26,382 nucleotides of DNA from Flavobacteriales bacterium UBA7690 (GTDB lineage Bacteria > Bacteroidota > Bacteroidia > Flavobacteriales_F > PHOS-HE28). The notes beneath the pieces were generated by a model. It was not told the origin of the DNA. It did not search any database and saw only the letters and a program-made list of their open reading frames with translations. Both the position numbers and the translations under genes were made by a program. Positions 1-8,173 of this stretch are shown here, in pieces (the stretch's first letter is position 1; every line of letters begins with the position of its first letter). Where the stretch lies: assembly GCA_002482775.1 (NCBI GenBank), contig DLGQ01000084.1, positions 1-26,382 on the forward strand, read 5' to 3'.

Positions 1-63
1 TAAACCCATTTCAGGACGAGTCAATGTGTAGAACTGTCACCTTCACCTTGGCAACGTGGGGAG

Positions 64-71
64 TACTTTTG
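64..71 (+). promoter_or_regulatory. Bacteroidota -7 promoter box for guaA
   Basis: TACTTTTG is an exact match to the Bacteroidota -7 consensus TAnnTTTG. It ends 41 nt before the TTG at 113. Three other genes here (coiled-coil gene at 7521, epimerase at 10594, ftsK) have an exact box at nearly the same distance (32-39 nt) from the start codon. A -33 element is poor: only TTC at 42-44, 19 nt upstream, compared with TTG. Confidence 0.5.
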
Positions 72-112
72 GCCACCTATCGCAGGACCTTCTCGCCCGC
101 GAGCCCTCCGCC

Positions 113-1645
113 TTGCCACGCACCATCCTCATCCTCGACCACGGTTCCCAGTATACCCAGCTCATCGCTCGTCGTGTGCGTGAGCTGAACGTCTACTGCG
201 AGATCCATCCGTTCTCCAAAGCCCAACAGTTCGCCCATGGCCCCGATGTGGCCGGGGTGATCCTCAGCGGCAGCCCTAGCAGCGTACACGAAGCCAACGC
301 GCCGGACACGGACCTCGAAGGCATCATTGGGCGCATCCCCGTGCTCGCGGTCTGCTACGGGGCCCAATTGCTCGCCAAACGCGCCGGTGCTCCCGTGGAG
401 CGTAGCAAGGTGCGCGAATATGGCCGTGCGCACCTCACCACCATCGTTCAGAACGAGCTGTTCGACGGGATCGAGGCGGGTACGCAGGTCTGGATGAGCC
501 ATGGCGACACCATCACCGCGCCCAGCGAGGCCATGGAGGTGATCGCCAGCACCAAGGAGGTGGCGGTGGCGGCGTACAAGCTGATCGGCACAGAGACCTA
601 CGCCGTGCAGTTCCACCCGGAAGTGTACCACACTACCGATGGCCTTCAATTGCTGCACAACTTCGTGATCGGCATTTGCGGCTGCGAAGGAGATTGGACC
701 CCGCATGGTTTCGTAGAAGCAACGGTGAGCCGTCTGCAGCAGGAGATCGGGGATGATCAAGTGGTGCTGGCCCTCAGCGGCGGCGTGGATAGTTCGGTAG
801 CGGCCCTGTTGCTGGACCGCGCCATCGGCGACAAGCTCCACTGCATCTTCGTGGATAACGGGCTCCTGCGCAAGGATGAGTACACCCGCGTGCTGGAGAG
901 CTACCGTCACCTGGGCCTCAACATCACCGGGGTTGATGCCAAGGCGGAATTCTACGGCGCCCTCAAAGGCTTGGAAGAGCCCGAAGCTAAACGCAAAGCC
1001 ATCGGCCGCACCTTCATCGAGGTGTTCGATCGCGAGGCCCACCGCATCAAGGATGTGAAATGGCTGGGGCAGGGGACCATCTACCCCGATGTGATCGAAA
1101 GCGTGAGCGTGAACGGCCCGAGCGTCACCATCAAGAGCCACCACAACGTGGGCGGTTTGCCCGATCGCATGAAGCTGAAGGTGGTGGAGCCGTTGCGCCT
1201 GCTGTTTAAAGATGAAGTGCGCCGTGTAGGCAAGGAACTGGCCTTGGACCCCAACATCCTCGGTCGTCATCCCTTCCCCGGTCCTGGATTGGCCATCCGC
1301 ATTTTGGGTGAGATCACGCCGGAAAAGGTCGCCTTGCTGCAAGAGGTGGATCATATCTTCATCCAAGGCTTGCGCGACGAAGGCCTGTACGACCAAGTGT
1401 GGCAGGCCGGAGCGATCCTCCTTCCTGTACGCAGCGTGGGCGTGATGGGCGACGAACGCACCTATGAGAATGCCGTAGCGCTGCGCGCCGTGAGCAGCAC
1501 CGATGGCATGACGGCCGACTGGTGCCATCTGCCCTACGAGTTCTTGGCACGGATCTCGAACGCCATCATCAACCGGGTGCGTGGCGTTAACCGTGTCGTG
1601 TACGATATCAGTTCCAAACCACCGGCCACCATCGAATGGGAATGA
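113..1645 (+). CDS. guaA: GMP synthase (glutamine-hydrolysing)
   Basis: Converts XMP to GMP with ATP and glutamine in the last step of cytosolic guanine nucleotide synthesis. The N-terminal class I amidotransferase domain opens with ILILDHGSQYTQLIARR. It carries the nucleophile in AVCYGAQ (Cys81 from this start) and the His-Glu pair in QFHPEVYH. The ATP pyrophosphatase domain has the PP-loop LSGGVDSSVAAL, and the C-terminal dimerisation domain ends SSKPPATIEWE. The frame stays open to a GTG at 56 (529 residues). I prefer TTG at 113 (510 residues) for three reasons: Bacteroidota GuaA proteins usually start within a few residues of the ILDxGSQ motif, their usual length is about 510, and a promoter box at 64-71 would lie inside the longer version. 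The stop codon overlaps the next gene. The family call is certain; the start is less so. Confidence 0.97.
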   Translation: MPRTILILDHGSQYTQLIARRVRELNVYCEIHPFSKAQQFAHGPDVAGVILSGSPSSVHEANAPDTDLEGIIGRIPVLAVCYGAQLLAKRAGAPVERSKVREYGRAHLTTIVQNELFDGIEAGTQVWMSHGDTITAPSEAMEVIASTKEVAVAAYKLIGTETYAVQFHPEVYHTTDGLQLLHNFVIGICGCEGDWTPHGFVEATVSRLQQEIGDDQVVLALSGGVDSSVAALLLDRAIGDKLHCIFVDNGLLRKDEYTRVLESYRHLGLNITGVDAKAEFYGALKGLEEPEAKRKAIGRTFIEVFDREAHRIKDVKWLGQGTIYPDVIESVSVNGPSVTIKSHHNVGGLPDRMKLKVVEPLRLLFKDEVRRVGKELALDPNILGRHPFPGPGLAIRILGEITPEKVALLQEVDHIFIQGLRDEGLYDQVWQAGAILLPVRSVGVMGDERTYENAVALRAVSSTDGMTADWCHLPYEFLARISNAIINRVRGVNRVVYDISSKPPATIEWE

Positions 1646-3408
1646 TGCTTCGTTGGATCCTGACACTGGCCTTGGGAGCTTCCATGCTGGCCGTGTCCGC
1701 GCAAGAGACGCGCACCATCAGTGGCCGTAAGTACGAGGTGCATGTGACCCAGGCCGGGCAGACCTTGTTCGCCATAAGCCGCACGTACGCCGTTCCCATC
1801 GACGTGTTGTTGGCGGTGAATTCCGGTGCGAACGATGGGCTCAGCATCGGCGAAGAGGTATTGATCCCGTTGGATGCCGTGGTGAAGAAAGAACGCCGTT
1901 CCGCGCCCACCATGCGCAACGATGGCGAACTCTTGCATACCGTCCACAAGAAGGAAACGCTCTTCGGCATCGCCCGCTCGTATGGCATGGACATGAACGC
2001 GCTGCTGGAGCGGAACCCAGATGCCATCAACCTGAAAGAGGGTATGGAACTGGTGATCCCGATGGCGCGTGTTTCCGGTGCCTCGGCCACAGCGCTTACA
2101 CCCGCCATGCCCGATGATGTGCTGAAACATGTGGTACAGCCCGGTGAAACGTTATTCGGTCTCGGCCAGCGGTACGGTGTGGTTCCCGAGGCGATCCGCA
2201 CGGCGAACGGTGGTCTGCCACAGGGGTTGAAAGCCGGTGACACGGTGGCCATCCCCGGAGTTACGGCAGCAATGGAAAACACACCCGTGGTGAAACGGAT
2301 CCGCGAGCACATGCGCTACAAAGTGGGCTTCATGTTGCCCTTCGCGGTGGACCGGAACGACAGCGTATTGACGCGTGCCACGAACGAGGAGGATAAGGCC
2401 TACTACGAGCCAACGCGCATCGCTGTGCAGTTCTACAACGGAGCGTTGCTGGCCATCGACTCCCTGCGCGCCATGGGGCTTCATGCCGACATCGACGTGG
2501 TGGACATGGGCGACGACAACAAGACCTGGGGCACAGCGCTGAAGAAGCCGGGCATCGCGGAGTACGACCTGTTCCTGGGGCCCTTCCACCGCACCGCGAT
2601 TGAACAATTGGCCCGTGTGAACACCCATGCGCACATCGTTTGCCCGGTGCCACAGAGCAACAAGGTGATCCTCGGCATGCCAACGGTTAGCAAGGTGACA
2701 CCCACACGTTCCGATCTGGTGAAGCACACCGCGCGGTATGTGGCCACCCAGTTCGCCAAGGAGAACATCATCCTGGCACGGCCGGATATCGCCAACGAAA
2801 AGGAAGTGCATGAACAGATGCGCAGCGCGCTGAACGAAAGCCTCGCCACACGCACCGAACGAGCGCGCGACACTGTGATGATCGCCAAGCCAGGCCGCAA
2901 GGAACTGGGTGATCTCGTGGGGAAGTTGGATGCGCACAAGTTGAACGTGATCGTAGCACCCAGCGAGGACGTGGAATTCGTGACCATGCTCGTGGGTAAA
3001 CTGAAATCGCTCGCCACCAAACACCGGATCCTGCTCGTAGGCATGGAAAGCTGGAAGGACATGGCCTCCGTTTCGGTGTCCGATCTGGATGTCCTTGGAT
3101 TCACCTTCGCCGCTCCGTCGTTCACCAACCCGGCAGACCCTCGGTTGAAGACCTTCACGCAAGCCTACCGCGAACGGTTCACCGCTGATGTGGACGAGTA
3201 CGCCTTGCTCGGGTTCGATGTCACGTTCTTCTACTTGAAGGCGTTATTGACAGAAGGGCTCACCTTCACGGATCATTTCGCGGAGGTGACCACGGATCCA
3301 CTGCACATGGGCTTCCGCATGGCGCGCACCGGGCCGGAGAACGGCTTCCGCAACGAGTATGCGGTGATGCTTCAGCAGAAGGACCTCACCCTGCAGAAGG
3401 CACCGTAG
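1636..3408 (+). CDS. Secreted LysM-repeat protein with a PBP1-like domain
   Basis: A 590-residue exported protein of the type annotated in Bacteroidota as LysM domain/amino-acid ABC-transporter substrate-binding-like. A hydrophobic signal peptide (about residues 1-22, ending SAQ) is followed by three LysM modules at about 32-76, 98-142 and 165-209, each with the typical GQTL/KETL/GETLF...IP pattern. From about residue 225 to the end is a periplasmic-binding-protein type 1 fold beginning with KVGFMLPF. The LysM modules should bind peptidoglycan; the ligand of the C-terminal domain cannot be told from sequence, and no transporter genes are nearby. The start region has ATG at 1636, 1642 and 1645 and overlaps the guaA stop, so co-transcription and translational coupling with guaA are likely. 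Confidence 0.88.
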   Translation: MGMMLRWILTLALGASMLAVSAQETRTISGRKYEVHVTQAGQTLFAISRTYAVPIDVLLAVNSGANDGLSIGEEVLIPLDAVVKKERRSAPTMRNDGELLHTVHKKETLFGIARSYGMDMNALLERNPDAINLKEGMELVIPMARVSGASATALTPAMPDDVLKHVVQPGETLFGLGQRYGVVPEAIRTANGGLPQGLKAGDTVAIPGVTAAMENTPVVKRIREHMRYKVGFMLPFAVDRNDSVLTRATNEEDKAYYEPTRIAVQFYNGALLAIDSLRAMGLHADIDVVDMGDDNKTWGTALKKPGIAEYDLFLGPFHRTAIEQLARVNTHAHIVCPVPQSNKVILGMPTVSKVTPTRSDLVKHTARYVATQFAKENIILARPDIANEKEVHEQMRSALNESLATRTERARDTVMIAKPGRKELGDLVGKLDAHKLNVIVAPSEDVEFVTMLVGKLKSLATKHRILLVGMESWKDMASVSVSDLDVLGFTFAAPSFTNPADPRLKTFTQAYRERFTADVDEYALLGFDVTFFYLKALLTEGLTFTDHFAEVTTDPLHMGFRMARTGPENGFRNEYAVMLQQKDLTLQKAP

Positions 3409-3428
3409 TTCAGGCTGATCGCTGACTC

Positions 3429-4181
3429 TTATTGATCCAACTGGATCCGGTCCGCGCCCAGTTCCACCGCTCGGCGCTTCGACCTATTTCCTGCGACATC
3501 GAAGACCGTGAGCTGAAGTCCGTTCGCCTTCACAGCTTGCGCTTGTTCCGTGTTCAAGCGGTCCACATCGATCGTGATCCCATGCAGTACGTTCTTGGTG
3601 GCTTCCGCAATGCCGATGGAGGCATCATCGCAATAGAGGAACACAGGAATGCCGGCATTCAGCGACTTGATTAGGTCCAGGAACTCCACCACCTTGCATT
3701 CCACGATGATCTTCCCGTTCAACGCGGGATCTGCGTTCAGCGCGGCGATGGCGCGTGCGAACTGGTTCAGGTAAGTGTTCCAATCAGCCTTGGTGTTCAG
3801 CTTCACATCGAAGGTGAATTCGGCACCGGGGTGCGAACGGATCGCCTCCACAAGTACTTCGTCTAAATGAGCGATATGCTGATCGCTCTTGCAAGACCGC
3901 AGTACCTCCCAGGTGTGTGAATTCAAAGGTCCCGTGCAGTTCCCTTCACCTCCCAGCTCCAGATCATGGAAGGCCACCAGGACCGTATCAGCCGTGAGTT
4001 GGACATCGAGTTCCACACCGTCCAGTCCCTTGTCCAGCGCGGCGAGAACGGCTTCTCTGCTGTTCATCGGGTGGTCGCCGTTGGGGCCAAGTCCACCGTG
4101 CCCGATCAGCTTGATGCCCGTGGTATCGGGCGCAGCGCAACCCGCAGCGAAGAAGAGAAAGGGGAGAAGGCGCAGGTCCAT
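3429..4181 (-). CDS. Glycerophosphodiester phosphodiesterase family lipoprotein
   Basis: A 250-residue GDPD-family protein, expected to hydrolyse glycerophosphodiesters to glycerol-3-phosphate and an alcohol using a TIM-barrel metal site. The N-terminus is a short hydrophobic segment ending AAGC (Cys15), a weak lipobox, so it is probably an envelope lipoprotein. Family motifs are the N-terminal His in IGHGG (His28), the acidic pair in GVELDVQL (Glu57, Asp59) and AFHD (His72, Asp73). The usual HRG is HGG here, so the arginine that normally follows the first catalytic His is replaced by glycine. Length is normal. It lies 39 nt downstream of the YiiX-like gene on the same strand and probably shares its transcript. 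It converges with the LysM gene, with only 20 nt between the stops. Confidence 0.85.
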   Translation of the reverse strand: MDLRLLPFLFFAAGCAAPDTTGIKLIGHGGLGPNGDHPMNSREAVLAALDKGLDGVELDVQLTADTVLVAFHDLELGGEGNCTGPLNSHTWEVLRSCKSDQHIAHLDEVLVEAIRSHPGAEFTFDVKLNTKADWNTYLNQFARAIAALNADPALNGKIIVECKVVEFLDLIKSLNAGIPVFLYCDDASIGIAEATKNVLHGITIDVDRLNTEQAQAVKANGLQLTVFDVAGNRSKRRAVELGADRIQLDQ

Positions 4182-4220
4182 TGCCGGACCACAGAAGTAC
4201 GAAGCGCGCGGGGATTCCGC

Positions 4221-4874
4221 TCAGTGCTCGGCAACTGTGCGCAGCTCCGGGCAGTCGAACAAAGCGCCCGGCGCGATCATCAACTCATCCAAGGGCGGTG
4301 TGGTGCCGTAGCGTTTGCGCATCACTTCAAGCACCGTGGGTGAGGCCAACGCGTGGTCGCGCATCGGCTTCGGGGTACACAGCTCCACACCGGCGCCTTC
4401 GGCGTACATCTTCCACACCAGCTCGGAGCAGTAGATGCGCTCATCGCTCCAGCCGAACTGAAGATCGTACGGCAGGCCTCGGAACCGTTCGCCGGCCTTG
4501 TGCAATTGTGCCCGCAGCTTGGCGGCATCCAGATTCTCGGCTCCCACCCAACGTTTCGCCACCCAATGGCCATCGTCTCCGTGCGCTGTCCATTCATCCA
4601 GCGGCGTGGAAAGCACCGGACCCACCGCTTCGTACACCACCCATTGCCCGCCTTCCTTGAACAGTATGCCCACATGCGTCCGCGGCGAACCGGTGGCCAG
4701 TTGCACCGCCCGCCCTTGCTGGCCGCCGGTCTGTTGGAATATGATGTCGCCTTCGTGCAGGGCGTCCTGCTGGGTCTTGGATAGGGAAGGACCGTCGTGG
4801 CTCAAGGACCAGAGGCCGAAGGCGGTGCCTGCCAGGATGAGGAGGTTCAGGAGGAGGAGGGAGCGCTTGCGCAT
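4221..4874 (-). CDS. YiiX/YebB-like papain-fold (NlpC/P60 superfamily) protein
   Basis: A 217-residue protein of the circularly permuted NlpC/P60 (YiiX-like) thiol-enzyme family. A membrane anchor or uncleaved signal covers about residues 5-22. The core shows EGDIIFQQ, then RTHVGI with the catalytic-type His67, an acidic residue in VYEAVG (Glu82), and RIYCSELVW with the candidate nucleophile Cys149. The family cleaves amide or thioester bonds, often of lipids or peptidoglycan, but the substrate is unknown here. It is the first gene of a two-gene minus-strand unit with the glycerophosphodiesterase lipoprotein, which could suggest a lipid or envelope role. A one-mismatch -7-like box (TAAACTTG, minus strand, 4923-4930) lies about 50 nt upstream. 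Confidence 0.78.
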   Translation of the reverse strand: MRKRSLLLLNLLILAGTAFGLWSLSHDGPSLSKTQQDALHEGDIIFQQTGGQQGRAVQLATGSPRTHVGILFKEGGQWVVYEAVGPVLSTPLDEWTAHGDDGHWVAKRWVGAENLDAAKLRAQLHKAGERFRGLPYDLQFGWSDERIYCSELVWKMYAEGAGVELCTPKPMRDHALASPTVLEVMRKRYGTTPPLDELMIAPGALFDCPELRTVAEH

Positions 4875-5058
4875 GGAGGGAGAAGGTTACATGGAATACG
4901 GCACGTATGTGGTCAATGCGCCCAAGTTTATCCGTAACGGGAATTGCTGATTAGTTTGTACAGCGTAGACGATCCGATAATCAGATTACCAAGGACACCT
5001 TTGTGCGTAATCAAGAGGTTGACTTTCAGCTTTTCCGAGTTTCTTATCCTTAGGACAA

Positions 5059-5565
5059 ATGGAACAGAACGCAGTTGTTTTCTCTAACAAAAGATACCTC
5101 TATGTGCAGTTCATGCTCATGCTACCCATCACGCTGGGCGTAGGATTGATCCTTTCGATACCGATCGATCACCTGCTGAGATCAGCCGGTCTTGATTTTT
5201 GCGATTGGCCTCTCTTACTGTGCTGGCTTGGACCAATAGTCTATTTGCTCACCTACCATGATTACGTATCAATCACTACCGCAAACGTTCTTATCGTCGG
5301 CCCTTTCCGACCTCATGGTTGGGATTCAGTAGTCCAAAATTCAAGCATACAGAGGGTGTATTTCTACGGCGACGGCAAGACAGGCATCATAGGCATTGAG
5401 TATTTTCATTCCGATCGCCTAAGGAAATGCAGCTTCTCGTGTGATTCGCCCCATGCGATCAATGAGATACTCGATCACTTTAAGGCAATTGGGATTCGAA
5501 CGGGAGTTCGAGGAGATCGTGACCGTTATGGTTTGAAGGCGAAGTACGGTGCTTTCAGAAATTGA
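5059..5565 (+). CDS. Hypothetical two-helix membrane protein
   Basis: A 168-residue protein I do not recognise. Two hydrophobic segments, about residues 13-38 and 46-66, suggest a helical hairpin in the inner membrane. The soluble C-terminal part (about 70-168) alternates hydrophobic and polar residues like a beta-sheet domain and then has a helix near 140-155. That architecture resembles two-helix plus bacterial PH-like proteins, but no signature residue proves it. The gene and its 184-bp upstream region are visibly richer in A/T than the neighbours, with codons such as TTT, AAA and ATA, which hints at an acquired or orphan gene. It converges with the M23 peptidase gene, 45 nt apart. The ATG at 5059 is preceded by AGGACAA; a one-mismatch -7 box (CACCTTTG) lies at 4996-5003. 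Confidence 0.6.
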   Translation: MEQNAVVFSNKRYLYVQFMLMLPITLGVGLILSIPIDHLLRSAGLDFCDWPLLLCWLGPIVYLLTYHDYVSITTANVLIVGPFRPHGWDSVVQNSSIQRVYFYGDGKTGIIGIEYFHSDRLRKCSFSCDSPHAINEILDHFKAIGIRTGVRGDRDRYGLKAKYGAFRN

Positions 5566-5610
5566 TGTTCCGCAGGCGACTCTCAGTGGCAAAAGGAAGG
5601 AACAGCGTCC

Positions 5611-7344
5611 TCACAACCCGAACTTCAACGCATACCTCCCCACATTCCCGCGCTCGTCGATCACTTCCAGCTTGAAGTCCTTGGCATTTGGCACGTTGGT
5701 GTGCTCGTCGAAGGTGTGCATCAAGGTCTTGGTCTTCGGCTCGTACTCCATCAGCACCCAAGCGCCGTTGATGCTGGCCTTCCACTTGTCCACGCTGCTG
5801 AGGTTGTCGCTCACTTTGAAGGTGAAGCGTGAGCGGCCCTTCATATCGGCCTTCAGGTCCACGTTGGTGATCACAGGCGGCACGGTGTCGATCATGGCGG
5901 TGTAGGCGCCGAAGACTTTCACGTTGGCGGTGATGGCCCCGTTGGCGTAGGTGCCTCCCACGGCGTTCACCTTGCTCTCGCCATCGATGCGGACGATCAG
6001 TGCCTTGCTGCGCAGTTCTTCGCGCAGTTCCGGAACGGTGATGCGCAGTGTGCCCGGCGTTTGGATCGGCGTGAGCGGCTCGTGCAGCACGTGCAGGGGG
6101 GCGATGGCGCGCGCGGGAGCGGGCTTGCGTTCGTAGCGCACGTAGGCATCGTCGTACAGGGCCATTGCGGGCAGGGTCAGGCTCACACCTTCTTCGCTCA
6201 GGGTGTTCTCGGTGTCGTAGCGGAACAGGCTCCCGGCAGGGACGGTGGTGGCCCAGGTCTTGGCTTCGGCAGCGGTACCACCGCGTAAGGTGAAGCTCAG
6301 TTCGCTCACGTTGCCATTGGCGTCCGTGGCCTTGAAGCGGATGTGCTTCTGCTTGCCGGGCTCCAGCGCGATGCGGCCCTGCGCCTGTTCCTTGCCGTAG
6401 ATCACCAGCTTGTCGTTGGGCTGTTTGTAGCAGCGGTGGTATTCCATCTTCTGCCCTTTGAACAGGCCGAAATCCATGTGGGCGTTGCAGTAGCGCGTGG
6501 TGCTGAAGTCGATCTCGTCGAAGTGGATGCTGAAGGTGGGCACGCTGTCCACGAAGAGTTCGATGCGTCGCACACCGCACTTCGCCGCTTGGCTGTCGTA
6601 CCGGTCGATGGTGTGCAGCGCCAGTCCGATGGTGCCGTACGCGGCGGGGATCACCTCATCCTTCAATTTGAACTTGCCATCGGCACCCACCGTGGCGAAG
6701 CCTTTGGCCTTTGCCGGGTAGGGGCCCACCACGGAACTGTCCGTGAGCGGGTAGAGACGCACGCCGATCATCTCCGGCTTCACTTTATCCGGTACCTCGA
6801 TGCCGAGCGCTTCGGGGTCCAAGGCATGTTGGTCGCCCGTGCGGCGCAGCTCGAAATGGAGGTGGGGCCCACCGCTTCCGCCTGTATTTCCGCTCAGGGC
6901 GATCACATCACCCTGCTTCACCGGCACGGCGCCTTTCTCCGGTGTCAGATCTATGCTGAAGTCCTGGTTGCGGTATTGGGCATCGAGGCAGGCTTTCGCC
7001 ACATTGCCTTTCAGTACTTGCAAATGACCGTAAACGGAAGTGTGCCCGTCCGGGTGGTCGATGTAGACCGCTTTGCCATAACCCCAGGGGCTGATCTTGA
7101 TCCGGCTGACCCATCCATCGGCCACGGCTTTCACCGGAACGCCCTCCTTGCCTTGGGTGCGGATGTCCAGCCCGGAGTGGAAGTGATCGCCGCGAGGCTC
7201 CATGAAATTGCCGCTGAGGTCCACGGGGATATCCACCGGCGAAATGAACCGAACGGGCGCTTGTGCGGAGGTCGATGACCAGTATAAGGCACTGGATATC
7301 AGAAGCAAGGAGGCGCGTATCGAGAGTTGTTGGGAGGCGTACAT
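5611..7344 (-). CDS. Secreted M23-family metallopeptidase
   Basis: A LytM/M23 zinc endopeptidase of 577 residues, expected to cleave peptidoglycan cross-links in the periplasm. Counting from ATG at 7344, a signal peptide runs to about residue 27 (ending STSA). The zinc motifs are HSGLD (His56, Asp60) and GPHLHFEL (His161, His163), with the supporting YGHL His107. The remaining roughly 400 residues are beta-rich, probably Ig-like modules, and end in YALKFGL; this long C-terminal extension is common in Bacteroidota M23 proteins. The frame is open upstream to 7449, but those residues are not signal-like and the ATG at 7344 directly starts the signal peptide. The gene diverges from the coiled-coil/zapA/rny unit across a 176-bp spacer. 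Confidence 0.9.
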   Translation of the reverse strand: MYASQQLSIRASLLLISSALYWSSTSAQAPVRFISPVDIPVDLSGNFMEPRGDHFHSGLDIRTQGKEGVPVKAVADGWVSRIKISPWGYGKAVYIDHPDGHTSVYGHLQVLKGNVAKACLDAQYRNQDFSIDLTPEKGAVPVKQGDVIALSGNTGGSGGPHLHFELRRTGDQHALDPEALGIEVPDKVKPEMIGVRLYPLTDSSVVGPYPAKAKGFATVGADGKFKLKDEVIPAAYGTIGLALHTIDRYDSQAAKCGVRRIELFVDSVPTFSIHFDEIDFSTTRYCNAHMDFGLFKGQKMEYHRCYKQPNDKLVIYGKEQAQGRIALEPGKQKHIRFKATDANGNVSELSFTLRGGTAAEAKTWATTVPAGSLFRYDTENTLSEEGVSLTLPAMALYDDAYVRYERKPAPARAIAPLHVLHEPLTPIQTPGTLRITVPELREELRSKALIVRIDGESKVNAVGGTYANGAITANVKVFGAYTAMIDTVPPVITNVDLKADMKGRSRFTFKVSDNLSSVDKWKASINGAWVLMEYEPKTKTLMHTFDEHTNVPNAKDFKLEVIDERGNVGRYALKFGL

Positions 7345-7480
7345 AGGCGGCTTCAGGAGCGTGAAGTGGGCGTAGGAGGCGCAAGCTAGGCCTGTGATCC
7401 CAGCGGTTGCCCGGTGCGGGGAATACCCGATCAACACCTTGGGGTTCAAACAAAAGGGATGCCCGAACGGCGGGTGATCC

Positions 7481-7488
7481 TATCTTTG
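7481..7488 (+). promoter_or_regulatory. Bacteroidota -7 promoter box for the coiled-coil/zapA/rny unit
   Basis: TATCTTTG is an exact TAnnTTTG match ending 32 nt before the ATG at 7521. It lies in the divergent spacer with the M23 gene. No clear TTG -33 element is present at the expected distance. It probably drives the three-gene unit. Confidence 0.55.
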
Positions 7489-7520
7489 ATCCGGACCATG
7501 TACGAACCCTCGTCAGGGCC

Positions 7521-7808
7521 ATGAACACATTGACAGACCGTCTACAGGCAGTACAGGAACAGGTGACCCGTTTGGTACGGGAGCACGAGACCTTGCGCCG
7601 CAAAGCGACGGACCTGGATGCCGAAGTGCGAGACCACCACCGGAAGGAGGAAGTGTTGCGGGCACGTGTGTCAGAGCTTGAACGAGAGAACGAGGTCCTG
7701 CGGAAAGGGCGCTCCGCTGGTGGCGGAACGACCGGACCGGGAACGAAGGAACGGATCGACGAACTGGTACACGAGATAGACCATTGCTTGGCGCTGTTGA
7801 AGGCGTGA
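7521..7808 (+). CDS. Short coiled-coil protein upstream of zapA
   Basis: A 95-residue protein that is almost entirely heptad-like (about residues 3-62, rich in L, E, R and V at regular spacing), then a Gly/Thr linker near 64-72 and a short amphipathic C-terminal helix ending LALLKA. Small coiled-coil proteins commonly precede zapA in Bacteroidota, and size and character recall ZapB, but sequence alone cannot establish homology. The inferred role is a cell-division accessory acting with ZapA. The start ATG at 7521 was chosen because the -7 box at 7481-7488 excludes the longer frame opening at 7407. The stop is 18 nt before zapA. Confidence 0.75.
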   Translation: MNTLTDRLQAVQEQVTRLVREHETLRRKATDLDAEVRDHHRKEEVLRARVSELERENEVLRKGRSAGGGTTGPGTKERIDELVHEIDHCLALLKA

Positions 7809-7826
7809 GGCGGTCAAAGTTGAACC

Positions 7827-8108
7827 ATGGAAGAACGATCGATCAGGGTAGAACTCGCAGGGCGCGCATACCCCCTCACGATACAAGCATCGGAGGAGGA
7901 GAACGTGCGTCGCGCTGTAGAGGAGATCAATGAGAGCATTGCCCGTTTGAAGGCCAACTACCCGTTGACCGACAAGCAGGATCTGTTAGCGATGGCCGCG
8001 TTGGAAGTGACCGTGCGTGCGTTGAACACCACGGCCACCCGCCAAGAGGCCGAAGCCGATGCCGCACTGGGCGCCATCGAACGGATGCTTTCCGACCTCC
8101 GCGTGTGA
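7827..8108 (+). CDS. zapA: Cell division protein ZapA
   Basis: A 93-residue ZapA, a cytosolic FtsZ-ring-associated protein that cross-links FtsZ filaments. The N-terminal beta strand SIRVELAGRAYPL is followed by EEENVRRAVEEINE, and a long C-terminal coiled coil includes DLLAMAALEVTVRAL. Length and order match the family. It sits between the small coiled-coil gene and rny on the same strand, with 18 nt upstream and 65 nt downstream, so all three are probably one transcript. No 6S RNA-sized gap follows zapA here. Confidence 0.9.
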   Translation: MEERSIRVELAGRAYPLTIQASEEENVRRAVEEINESIARLKANYPLTDKQDLLAMAALEVTVRALNTTATRQEAEADAALGAIERMLSDLRV

Positions 8109-8150
8109 CCCTTCCTTCCCGCCCGGCATAGCCCACCGCAGGCATGCATG

Positions 8151-8172
8151 GTCCACTTAACATAGAGTGGAC
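8151..8172 (+). promoter_or_regulatory. Hairpin immediately before the rny start codon
   Basis: GTCCACT (8151-8157) and AGTGGAC (8166-8172) form a perfect 7-bp stem with an 8-nt loop. It ends one base before the ATG at 8174. In mRNA it would sit where the ribosome must land, so it could tune rny translation. There is no T-run after it, so it is not a terminator. Confidence 0.5.
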
Positions 8173-8173
8173 A

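Noticed and set aside
77..1666. 529-codon open frame antisense to guaA
   Set aside because: It mirrors the guaA codon pattern in GC-rich DNA; the protein is His/Gln-rich with no family motifs, and guaA itself is unmistakable.
8109..8150. 6S RNA after zapA, as seen in some bacteria
   Set aside because: Only 65 nt separate zapA from rny, too short for a 6S RNA.
8144..8173. Longer RNase Y start at ATG 8144
   Set aside because: The ten extra codons cross the 7-bp hairpin and add polar residues before the membrane helix typical of the N-terminus.
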